Positions 22,637 to 31,920 of a stretch of 64,000 nucleotides of DNA are shown here, one piece after another. The notes under the pieces are model-generated. The model searched no databases, was not told where the DNA came from, and worked only from the letters and a program-made list of their open reading frames with translations. The DNA comes from Taudactylus pleione (Eukaryota; Chordata; Amphibia; Anura; Myobatrachidae). A program made the position numbers and the translations under genes. The stretch is taken from the NCBI GenBank assembly GCA_031769625.1, contig JAUIMM010000001.1, forward strand, positions 248,001-312,000, given 5' to 3'. Position 1 is the stretch's first letter, and every line of letters begins with the position of its first letter.

Positions 22637-25600
22637 ATGGAGGACCAAACTTTCTCCGATAAAAATAAAATAGAGAAAGATCAAGAACCACTTCCTCCTA
22701 GTGCTGAAGCTGCTGCCACTAGTCATGACATAGACGATAACATGCCATCAACGTCGTCTGCCAAGGCCGATGCCCAATGTCATAGTAGAGGGCACATACA
22801 ATCCCAAATGGCAAAGTTCAGGAAAATGACCTTGAAAAAGACATTTAAATCAGCTGAAGAGAAACGTAAACTTGCCAATATGCCATTTACGACACGGAGT
22901 GGCAAGGAACGGCTAAGGTCGATCCCTAGTATGTTCATGACTAGTGGTTCAGCTTCACATGACGATAGAAGCACTCCTCCCACTAAAAAAATCAAAAGAG
23001 TTAAGCTGGCAAAAGCACAGCGAAGAACTGTGCTTTCTAAGAAGATATCACAAATCCCCAAAGAGAGTCCAAGTGTGGTGGTGGTTGCGATGCCTGACCT
23101 TCCCAGCACTGGACGGGAAGAGGTGGCTCTTTCCACCATTTGCACGCCCCCTGCAAGTGCTGAAAGGAGCACCCACAGTCCACTTGCTGATATGCAAATT
23201 GAAGATGTCACTGTTGAAGTACAACAGGATGAGGATACTGGTGTAGCTGGCGCTGAGGAGGAAGTTGGCGAGGAGGATTCTGATGGTGATGTGGTTTGTT
23301 TAAATCAGGCTCCGGGGGAGACAGTTGTTGTCCGTGGGATGAAAAAGCCCATCACGGTCATGCCTGGGCAGAAGACCAAACATTCCACCTCTTTGGTCTG
23401 GCAATATTTCTATCCAAATCCGGACAACAACTGTCTTGCCATATGTACCATATGTAAAGGTGAAATAAGTAGGGGTAGGGACGTCAACCACCTAGGAACA
23501 TCCTCCCTTATACGGCACCTGCAGCGCGTTCATAAAAAGTTACTGTCAAGTTCAGAAACTTTGGCTCAGACCGTAAGCAGTCCAGGGACACCTAAATCCC
23601 GTTGTCCTGTTGTATCCAAGCGCCTGCAAACCACACCGTCAACTCCCTCCTCGTCAATTTCCTCCTTAGTCAGGATCGGAAGTAGTCCTGCAGGCCATAT
23701 CACTGGCATGACTGACTCTCCTATCCGGGATTCCTCCGGAGGATCCTGCATTGCTACGCCTACTGCTGCCGCTGCTGCTGTTGCTGCTGCTGCTGGGAGT
23801 CGTTCATCATCCCAGAGAGGAAGTAGGAACACCACTACTTTTACTAAACAATTGACCCTCCAACAGTCCTTAGCGAGGAGGATGAAGTACGACAGCAGTC
23901 ATCCTGAAGCAAAACGTATAACTGAGGCCTTGACTGCTATGTTGGTGTTAGACGTGCGTCCGGTATCCGCCATTAGTGCAGTGGGATTTAGACAATTGAT
24001 GGAGGTAGTGTGTCCCCGGTTCCAAATCCCGTCTAGATTCCACTTCACTAGGCAGGCGATACCGAGACTGTACAGAAACGTCAGAAAAAGTGTCCTCAGT
24101 GTCCTGAAAAATGCCGTTGTACACAATGTCCACTTAACCACGGACATGTGGACAAGTGGAACAGGGCAGACTAAGGACTATATGACTGTGACAGCCCACT
24201 GGGTAGATGTATCACCTTACGCAGCAACAGCAGCAGCGTCACCAGTAGCAGCATCTCAGAAACGCCAGCTCGTTACAAGGCAGGCTACGCTGTGTATCAC
24301 CGGTTTCAGTAAGAGGCACACCGCCGACAACCTCTTAGAGAAACTGAGGGAAATCATCGCCCAGTGGCTTACCCCACTTAGACTCTCCTGGGGATTTGTG
24401 ATATCTGACAACGCCACCAATATTGTGCGGGCATTACATCTGGGCAAATTCCAGCACGTCCCATGTTTTGCTCACACAATAAACTTGGTGGTGCAGAATT
24501 TTCTGAAAAGCGACAGGGGCGTGCAGGAGACGCTTTGGGTGGCCCGAAAAATTTCTGGCCACTTTCGCCATTCAGCGACTGCGTGCCGAAGACTGGAGCG
24601 CCAGCAAACACTCTTGAACCTGCCCCGCCATCACCTGAAGCAAGAGGTTGTGACGCGGTGGAACTCAACCCTCTATATGCTTCAGAGGATGGAGGAGCAG
24701 CAAAAGGCCATACAAGCCTATACATCCACCTATGACATAGGCAAAGGAGGGGGTATGCACCTGACTCAAGCGCAGTGGAGAATGATTTCCGTGTTGTGCA
24801 AGGTTCTTCAGCCCTTCGAACTTGCCACACGTGAAGTCAGTTCAGACACTGCCAGCTTGAGTCAGGTCATTCCCCTCATCAGGCTTTTGCAGAAGCAGCT
24901 GGAGAAAGTGAAGGAGGAGCTAAGACGGAGCGATTCCGCTCGGCATGTGGGACTTGTGGATGAAGCCCTTCATTCGCTTTGCCAGGATTCCAGGGTGGTC
25001 AATCTGTTGAAATCAGACCACTACATTTTGGCCACCGTGCTCGATCCTAGGTTTAAAGCCTATGTGGTGTCTCTCTTTCCGGCCGACACAAGCCTGCAGA
25101 GGTGCAAAGACCTGCTGGTGAACACACTGTCAGCTGAAGCGGAACGTGACACGTCAACGGCTCCTTCTTCATTTTCTCCCGCAACTGGGGCTGCCAGGAA
25201 AAAACTTAGGTATCCTAAGCAACCCGCTGGCGGTGATGCAGGGCAGGCAGGACCAAGTTTGGACATCTGGTCCGGACTGAAGGACCTGGCAACAATTTCT
25301 GACATGTCTACTGTCACTGCATATGATACTGTCACCATTGACAGAATGGTGGAGGATTACATCGGTGACAGCATCCAAGTAGGCATGTCAGACAGTCCAT
25401 ACCTGTACTGGCAGGAAAAAGAGGCAATTTGGAGGCCCCTGTACAAACTGGCTCTATTTTACCTGAGTTGCCCCCCCTCCAGTGTGTACTCCGAAAGAGT
25501 GTTTAGTGCAGCCGGGAACCTTGTCAGCGAAAGGCGTAGGAGGTTGCTTCCACAGAATGTGGAGAAGATGATGTTCATCAAAATGAATTATCAGCTCTTC

Positions 25601-25753
25601 CAGGGAGACCAGCCTCCAGAAGGTACAGAGGGACCTGTGGTGGTGGATTCAAGTGGGGACGAGTTAATACTTTGTGAGGATGAGGATGTACACACTGAAG
25701 AGGGTGAGGAATCGGTGGATGAGGAGGATGAGGATGACATCTTGCCTCCGTAG
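22637..25753 (+). CDS. hAT transposase, BED zinc finger type, intact
   Basis: A 1038-residue transposase that would bind the element's ends and move it by cut-and-paste in the nucleus. Residues 1-240 are a low-complexity, Ser/Thr-rich region with basic patches (KKIKRVKLAKAQRR). A BED zinc finger spans about 247-299, with CTIC and a final HLQRVH. An Ala/Ser run follows near 375-392. The RNase H-like core has the first acid in TTDMWTSG (D503), the second in ISDNATN (D591) and the usual RWNSTLYML block near 674. The C-terminus has ATVLDPRFKAY near 800 and the hAT dimerisation motif SVYSERVFSAAGNL, with the likely third acid E953, then an acidic tail. It resembles the ZBED/Ac branch. The start is the first ATG after the 160-bp array, and the second copy of the element keeps the same start. 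No stop or frameshift is visible. Confidence 0.95.
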   Translation: MEDQTFSDKNKIEKDQEPLPPSAEAAATSHDIDDNMPSTSSAKADAQCHSRGHIQSQMAKFRKMTLKKTFKSAEEKRKLANMPFTTRSGKERLRSIPSMFMTSGSASHDDRSTPPTKKIKRVKLAKAQRRTVLSKKISQIPKESPSVVVVAMPDLPSTGREEVALSTICTPPASAERSTHSPLADMQIEDVTVEVQQDEDTGVAGAEEEVGEEDSDGDVVCLNQAPGETVVVRGMKKPITVMPGQKTKHSTSLVWQYFYPNPDNNCLAICTICKGEISRGRDVNHLGTSSLIRHLQRVHKKLLSSSETLAQTVSSPGTPKSRCPVVSKRLQTTPSTPSSSISSLVRIGSSPAGHITGMTDSPIRDSSGGSCIATPTAAAAAVAAAAGSRSSSQRGSRNTTTFTKQLTLQQSLARRMKYDSSHPEAKRITEALTAMLVLDVRPVSAISAVGFRQLMEVVCPRFQIPSRFHFTRQAIPRLYRNVRKSVLSVLKNAVVHNVHLTTDMWTSGTGQTKDYMTVTAHWVDVSPYAATAAASPVAASQKRQLVTRQATLCITGFSKRHTADNLLEKLREIIAQWLTPLRLSWGFVISDNATNIVRALHLGKFQHVPCFAHTINLVVQNFLKSDRGVQETLWVARKISGHFRHSATACRRLERQQTLLNLPRHHLKQEVVTRWNSTLYMLQRMEEQQKAIQAYTSTYDIGKGGGMHLTQAQWRMISVLCKVLQPFELATREVSSDTASLSQVIPLIRLLQKQLEKVKEELRRSDSARHVGLVDEALHSLCQDSRVVNLLKSDHYILATVLDPRFKAYVVSLFPADTSLQRCKDLLVNTLSAEAERDTSTAPSSFSPATGAARKKLRYPKQPAGGDAGQAGPSLDIWSGLKDLATISDMSTVTAYDTVTIDRMVEDYIGDSIQVGMSDSPYLYWQEKEAIWRPLYKLALFYLSCPPSSVYSERVFSAAGNLVSERRRRLLPQNVEKMMFIKMNYQLFQGDQPPEGTEGPVVVDSSGDELILCEDEDVHTEEGEESVDEEDEDDILPP

Positions 25754-26395
25754 AGCCAGTTTGTGCAGGGACACATTAATTGCCAGCTTGTTTTGTGGGG
25801 GCCCAAACGAACCAATCATTTCAGCCACAGTTGTGTGGCAGACCCTGGCGCTGAAATGATTGATTTGTTAAAGTGTGCATGTCCTGTTTATACAACATAA
25901 GGGTGGGTGGGAGGGCCCAAGGACAATTCCATCTTGCACCTCTTTTTTTCTTTGCATTATGTACAGTTTGGGGCCTAGTTTTTCTAACTGCCATCCTGCC
26001 TGCCACTGCAGTGTCACTCCTAGATGGGTCACGTGTTTGTGCCGCCCACTCGTGTCGCTTAGCATAGTCATCCAGCTACCTCGGTGCAACCTTTTGGACA
26101 TAAAAACACTATTGTGAGGTGTGAGGTGTTCAGAATAGACTGGAAATGAGTGGAAATTAAGGTTATTGAGGTTAATAATAGCATAGGAGCAGAAAAACCT
26201 ACAAATTCTGTGATTTTAGCTGTTTTTATGCTTTTTTTCAAAAAAATACAGATCCAAAACACAAAACCCAGAACCCAAAACACGGAAGGGTGGTTTTGGC
26301 AAAACCAATCCAGATCCAAAACACGAAGAAAGATCCAGATCCAAAACCAAAACACAAAACACGAAAAGTGGCCGGTGCACACCCCTATGCAGAAT

Positions 26396-27029
26396 ATTTA
26401 ACAACAAAAATTTGTACGTTATCCCTGAAAAGTCATTTTCGGGGCCTACCCGCAAACATTAGGCACCCCCTGAATGTATGCACTGGGGACTGCAACATAT
26501 ATTATTTTGATCACAAAAGCAGCCAACGTAGGTTTTATATAAATTTACCAAGCTCCGGAATACAAACCATTGCAGAGCTTGGCCTCAGCAGCTAATGACA
26601 TTTATAAATGGCCTATGGGCTACAAGGTGCAAAACTTCGAGGAGGGGATCCCTCTGGTACTGGCCACTCTCACATACCCAGTCTGATGATTGAGCGCAGC
26701 CGGGGTCTGATCCCAGATGTAAAGTATTCTACGTAGCGATCATTTTACTACTTACACATCACAGGGACGAGCTCCAATCAGGGCCCCTGTTCCTGCATGT
26801 CATTGATAGGTGACTTGATAGGTGCTCCAGAAGCATCTGACATCCTACATGTGGGAAAGGACACAATGCAGATCCTGCCTTCCTACGCTCTGTGGCTTCC
26901 TCCAGTCGTCTGTCATCCTCAGGCTCGGACTGGGCCGCCGGGGAGTGGGTAAATCCCCGGTGGACCCTCCTGCTTTGTAACTCCGCCCACTTTAACTGGG
27001 AGGCGGGGCCATGCAGGATCAGACTACTT
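26396..27029. other. Unassigned; contains one unit of the 118-bp repeat
   Basis: 26826-26920 (tgctccagaagcatctgaca ... cagatcctgccttcctacg) is a copy of the unit repeated at 30366-30615. No gene. Confidence 0.5.
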
Positions 27030-27700
27030 CAATTACCAGCTGTGTCGGGCCCCTCCCTCCTCAGCATCGGGATCATACCTCCACAGCATCGGGCCGCTCC
27101 CTCCTCAGCACCGCCAGCATCGGGACCATCCCTCTACAGCATCGGGCTCCTCCATCCTCAGCACCGGCAGCATCAGGTCCCCCGTCCTCAGTGCTGGGCC
27201 CCTCCATCTTTAGCCCTGGCAACATCGGGCCTCGCCATCCTCAGCGCCGGTAGCCTCGCCCCCCCCATCCTCAGCACTGGCAGCAGTGGGCCCCCCTTGT
27301 GTCCTCAGTGCTGGCAGCAGTGAGTCCCTCCCCCATCCTCAGCACTGGCAGCTGTGGATTCCTTCCCCGTCCTCAGCGCCGGCAGCTGTGGATTCCTTCC
27401 CCGTCCTCAGCGCCAGCACCCCCCGTGCGTTCTCACCGCTGGCAGCAGCGGGCCCCCCCGTGTCCTCCGCGACGGCACTACTGGACCCCTTCCCCGTCCT
27501 CAGCGCCAGCATCCCCCGTGTGTTCTCACCGCTGGCAGCAGCGGGCCCCCGTGTCCTCAGCGCCGACAGCAGTGGACCCCTTCCCCGTTCTCAGTGCCAG
27601 CACCCCCCTCGCGCGTTCTCAATGCTGGCAGCATTGGGCCCCTGTGTCCTCAGCGCCGGCAGCAGTGGACCCCTTCTCCGTCCTCAGCAAAGTCCCCCCT
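27030..27700. repeat. GC-rich minisatellite, about 30-66-bp units
   Basis: Irregular units of ccctccatcctcagcaccgg plus cagcatcgggc, changing gradually to longer units with cccttccccgtcctcagcgc and gttctcaccgctggcagcag. Plus-strand frames are long only because the repeat lacks stops; no protein domain seen. Confidence 0.9.
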
Positions 27701-27965
27701 GCGCGTTCTCGTGGATGTTATACTGGAGTTAGACTGGGACCTCTCTATCCAGGTACTATACTTGATTCCTACACCTCACTAATCCCTGCGCAAGTCTCTT
27801 ACCAACACTCTCCTGACCCCTACACTCTGGCAGCAGTGGGCTTCCCTATCATCAGCGGCAGAACAGGGGGTTGTAGTTGGGGGGCTTGGATCCCATCCCT
27901 CTGAGGGGCCTCCAGACAAGCTGTATTTCCTTCCTCCCCATAATACCCCACACCTCGCTCTAATT

Positions 27966-28515
27966 GGGTCTGATAAGTATTACCGCCACCCTCATGGCCG
28001 GCAGTTCAAATCCCAGCAGCGGCAGCCTGGCAAGGGCGAAGATCCCGATCGTCCCTAAGGTAAGTATCGCTAACCTAATTCTACCCCCTAACCCTCCCTT
28101 AAGGGTGCCTAACCCTAACCTCCCCCCCAAGTACCTAACCCTAACCTCCCCTCAAGTGCCTAAACCTAACCCTCCCTTCCCCGCTGCCTAAATCTAAGTC
28201 CACCGGGGGGGGGGTGTGCTCAACCCTAACCTCCCCCCCAGGGGTGCCTAATCCTAACCTCCTCCTAGCCTAAACCTCACCATCCCGGGGGGGTGCCTAA
28301 CCCTAAGTCCCCCTGGGAACCCTAAACCTAACCCTCCTCCTGCGGCTGTCCACGCCCGGTGCCCGGCTTACCTTCGTTCGGTATGCCGGGCGTCGGTCTT
28401 CCGACATATGGTTATTGACAGGCGTCGAGTTTTCGACGCCTGTCATTAGTCCCATGCCGGGATTATAGTGTCTGCTAGCCGGCGGTCGGCATTTAGACCG
28501 TCGGCTTCCAGACTA
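27966..28515 (+). mobile_element. MITE with telomere-like C-rich core, near full length
   Basis: Left end taccgccaccctcatggccg, then gatcccgatcgtccc and ggtaagtatc. The core has many ctaaccctaacctcccc units separated by short C-runs. The right part has ttcggtatgccgggcgtcgg and a hairpin gacaggcgtcgag / ttcgacgcctgtc. The copies at 4640, 55160 and 63595 share this order. No TSD fixed by eye. Confidence 0.75.
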
Positions 28516-28599
28516 CATCCCGTCTAATTCTCCCATTACTTCCATTGGCCAGACCTTGAATGTGTATGCACTGTAAACCCCTAAGGATAGTGTCTCTAG

Positions 28600-29335
28600 G
28601 CCCCCTTTACTAGCCGAGCTTCTGCCCTTTCACCAGCTGTGCCTCTACCCATCTAACCTGGCTGTCCCTTTGCCCCTCTCTCTGGCTGTCCCTTTGCCTC
28701 CTTCTCGGCAGTCCCTCTGCCACCTTCTTCAGCTGTCCCTCTACCCTCTGTCCTGGCTGTCCCTCTACCCCCTTACCCGGCTGTCCCTCTGCCATCTTCC
28801 ACAGCTGTCCAATCTGCACCCCTCTCTACTGTCCCCAGAGCCGTAACTAGACTTTTTGGTGCCCTGTGCCAGATTAAGCATTGGTGCCCCTCTCTCATTT
28901 TTTAAATAGGGACATAAGATAGTGCACCTGAAAAAGGGCCATGGCCTCATGGGGAAGGGCCAGGGTAGAGATAGGGGAGACCAGGAGATGCTGGGGATAA
29001 AAGAAGAGGAAACTACAAGTGAGAATGATAATGAACAGGAAAATTGACAGACCCAAACAGTGCCCCCTGCCCTGCGGTGCCCTGTGCCATGGCACTGGTC
29101 ACACTCCCCTAGATACGGCCCTGACTGTTCCTCTTCCACTTTCCTCACCTATCCATCTGCCAACTTACACTGTTGTCTCTGCCACTTTCCACATCTCTAC
29201 CTCTGCACCTTACCCAGGTGTCCCTCTGCACCTTACCCAGGTGTCCCTCTGCACCTTACTCTGCCCCACTGTCACTTGTGCCTTTGCCCACTTTTCCATA
29301 TATGCCTCTGTCCCCCTGCACATCTGCGCCTTCTC
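28600..29335. repeat. Degenerate minisatellite (ctgtccctctgcc), split by a MITE
   Basis: 28620-28835 and 29124-29335 both carry 24-34-bp units such as ggctgtccctctgccacctt. The later part ends in gtgtccctctgcaccttacc copies. The hAT MITE at 28836-29123 interrupts the array. Confidence 0.8.
28836..29123. mobile_element. hAT-type MITE, near-exact 8-bp TSD
   Basis: Ends cagagccgtaactaga / ctagatacggccctg, with flanks actgtccc and actgttcc (7 of 8 identical). Internal arms repeat ggtgccctgtgcca in inverted order with tggcactggt. Non-coding. Confidence 0.8.
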
Positions 29336-29532
29336 CCTATGGCAAATTGCTGCCATTCAGAAGTGGTGTAGATACTCAATAATGATCAACGTCACACCTA
29401 AGGATGGCAGGTAAGCACAATTAATGTAAATAAAGCCTTTTTTAGTCTTTACATTTTTTATTCTGTAAAATAAATCATTTTTTTCCTAATTTAAATCTGT
29501 GTTTGTTCTATGTATACATATGTGTATATCCA

Positions 29533-29890
29533 GGGCCGAAACTAGGAGATTTGTCACCTAGGGCAAGGCAGTAATTTGGCGCCCCCCCCCCCCCCCCTTA
29601 TGCCATATATAGTAATGCCCCTTACCCTGATATGACACACAGTAATGCCCCTTATACATAATTCCACAGACAGTAATGCCCATTATACATAATGCCACAC
29701 ACAGTAATGCCACACACAGTAATGCCCCTTATACATAATGCCACACACAGTAATGCCCCTTATACATAAAGTCACACACGGTATTTGCCCCTTATACATA
29801 ATGCCACAGACAGTAAAGCCTCCTATACATTATACCACACAAAGTAATGACCCTCACACCATTATGGCACACACAGTAATACCTCATACA
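29533..29890. mobile_element. hAT-type MITE end followed by 40-bp minisatellite
   Basis: cagggccgaaactagga resembles the ends of other hAT MITEs here. After a C-run at 29582-29597 there are repeats of gccccttatacataatgcca plus cacacagtaat up to about 29890. The right end was not found. Confidence 0.65.
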
Positions 29891-30365
29891 AAATGATGGC
29901 CCCCACCCCGTAGCCTCTCACCTGGTCCCCCTCCTTCCACAGCAGCCCAGCAGGGGTTGATTTGAAGTCACCCACCCTGTAGCTAGCCGCCCACAGTCCT
30001 TCCTTGAGAGAGACAAAGCGCCTTCCACCGTCATTTGGTTGTGCCCCTGGTATGTCATACCTCCCAACTTTGGTGATTATTGATTTGGGAATTTGCGCAC
30101 ACCAAATACTATTTTATATTATTATTCTACCAGTGCTGCAAGTGATTAGTATTATTAGCCTTAAGGGGACACAGATAAAATGTATTAAACTAAATTGGGC
30201 ACAGTGCTGTCTGAGAATGCATAATATATTATGTTTCCTTTGTGGAACAGTCGTGCACCTCTTTTTAATGACTATACCTACCCAATGGTTGGTCACACCC
30301 CTTCAGCGGGCTCCGCCTCTGCATTTCCCTGGTGGGCCCTCAATGCCCCAGTCCGACACTGTCAT

Positions 30366-30615
30366 CCTGACTACATCACTGCTCCAGAACATCCAACGTC
30401 CTATATGTGGGAAAAGACACATTGCAGATCCTGCCTTCCTACGTTCCGTGGCTCCCTCCAGTTGTCTGTCGCCCTGATTACACCACTGCTCCAGAAGTGC
30501 CCTATATACTACATGTGGGAAAAGACACATTGCAGATCCTGCCTTCCTACACTCTGTGGCTCCCTTCAGTCATCTGCCGTCCTGACTACACCATTGCTCC
30601 AGAAGCATCTGATCT
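30366..30615. repeat. 118-bp tandem duplication, two copies and a partial
   Basis: The block from ctgactacatcactgctcca through gtgggaaaagacacattgca and cagatcctgccttcctacg occurs at 30368 and 30474, then starts again at 30582. A single related unit lies at 26826-26920. Likely part of a dispersed repeat; apparent frames are not genes. Confidence 0.8.
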
Positions 30616-31000
30616 GCCGACCTATCTGACAGTTGATAAGTGCATATACACTTACCAATCATCTGCCCAATGTGTCAGGCATAATACAACTGGGTTTAAA
30701 TTTGCCCGCCCAGTTGAGCTGTCACCGCTGGGTCCCTACAGCATGTGTACGGGCTATTGGCAGGTTGATAAAAAAATATCAGCTTAATTATTGCAATTTG
30801 TGCTTAGTTGATAAATACACCCTTAAACTTCTATATGTACAGTCATTGTTATCACATGCTGAGCACATTTACCTCAAACTGATACAAATGAATTTATCTG
30901 CTCCGTCTGTCTCTCACTCCATCATCCTCTCTCTCCTCACAGCCCATTGTATTACTAATGATCCCTCTGACAGTCCTCCTCACTCTGCACTGACCTGTAA

Positions 31001-31322
31001 AGGTGCATACACACACAACGATTTTTTGAACGATTATCGTTAACGTTATCGTTTATCGTTCAATCGTTGAAAAAATCGTTCACTTTCTGAGTGACAACGA
31101 TGAACGATTATCGTTCATGTTTGTAGTTTGTAGTTCAGTCAGACTGACCAACTCAACGATTTTCATTAAGGGAATATGCAAAAATCGTTTGTAGTTCAAA
31201 AAAATCATTCATTACACTTTAAAAAATCTGACAGATAATCTGACAGAAAATCGTTCATAAAATCGTTCATAAAATCGTTTAGAAAATCGTTGGTAACAAA
31301 ATCGTTGTGTGTGTATGTAGCT
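31001..31322. mobile_element. MITE rich in 'aatcgtt' motifs, TAA TSD
   Basis: Ends aggtgcatacacacacaacg / cgttgtgtgtgtatgtagct, flanked by TAA at 30998-31000 and 31323-31325. The inside has many copies of aacgatt/aatcgtt in both directions. Probably Harbinger-type by its TSD. Confidence 0.8.
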
Positions 31323-31436
31323 TAATACTTTCTCACATGGACAGTTCTGACTTTCTCTCTTCCATGACCCAAGTCCCTGTTCTTTTGGCCACTTTATGTG
31401 TAATTTCTCTAATACTACATTATGAATTTTTGTTCC

Positions 31437-31920
31437 TAAGGGCTCTATTTACTACAATCCGCATTTGTAATGCAGATTGTAATGTGATATTACCGACTGA
31501 ATTCGCCCCACCATCGACCCGCTTGCGAGCGGGTCTGAATCAGGCCCATAATCCATTGTCTGCCTGTTTGGGTGAATGGTATGCATATAATCTATTGTCT
31601 GCCTGTTTGGGTGATGGTACGCATATAGGCCCTGATTCAGAGCCGGAAGCTCTGAAAGAGCGCTCGCTCTGAATCAGGGCGTTTTTTTTTATTTTTGGAG
31701 TGGCCTCCTGGCCGCTCGCAAAGCTGTGGGTAACCACCCACAGCTATTGAGAGTGGCCAGGATGATGGTCGCGATGGCCAAGACCATCGTGACCATCGGG
31801 CTTGCGACGAGACCCTTGTGGTAGGGTCTCGTGGCCGCAAGCCCCAGAGAGCTTCTGGCTCTAATAGAGGCGTTCCCTCCAAACGGAGGGAACGCCTCCT
31901 TTTGGCCAGCCACCCCCCCT
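31437..31920. mobile_element. Two fragments of the 'gattcag' hairpin family
   Basis: 31490-31552 ends cttgcgagcgggtctgaatcaggccc. 31627-31920 starts ggccctgattcagagccgga and then has hairpins (agagcgctcgctct, gctgtgggtaacc / acccacagc, gatggtcgcgatggcc, cgagaccc / gggtctcg, ggcgttccctcc / ggagggaacgcc). It is truncated where Tc1 sequence begins at 31921. Confidence 0.7.

Larger units (their letters stand above)
20955..26387 (+). mobile_element. Complete hAT transposon, 5433 bp, apparently intact
   Basis: Termini taggggtg / caccccta, flanked by an exact 8-bp TSD tgcagaat (20947-20954 and 26388-26395). Subterminal regions carry repeated words that could bind transposase (ccgagtc and gatccgag on the left, aaaacac and gatccaaaac on the right). 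In order it holds a TATA box, a leader with gtgta and ataggggctg repeats, a 160-bp tandem array, a 1038-codon transposase gene and a 3' region. Matching TSDs and an open reading frame suggest a recent insertion. A shortened, inverted relative lies at 47249-51461. Confidence 0.95.

Noticed and set aside
21295..22691. Repeated 70-128-codon frames (MLMHVRLLRTQFTNTEN type) in the hAT arrays
   Set aside because: They are antisense readings of the 160-bp array and recur once per unit; also seen at 49524-51126.
26892..27904. Overlapping 140-200-codon frames
   Set aside because: Produced by a GC-rich minisatellite lacking stops in several frames.
30004..31672. Several 100-150-codon frames as possible host genes
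   Set aside because: No domain, splice signal or codon bias; they overlap dispersed repeats and a MITE.
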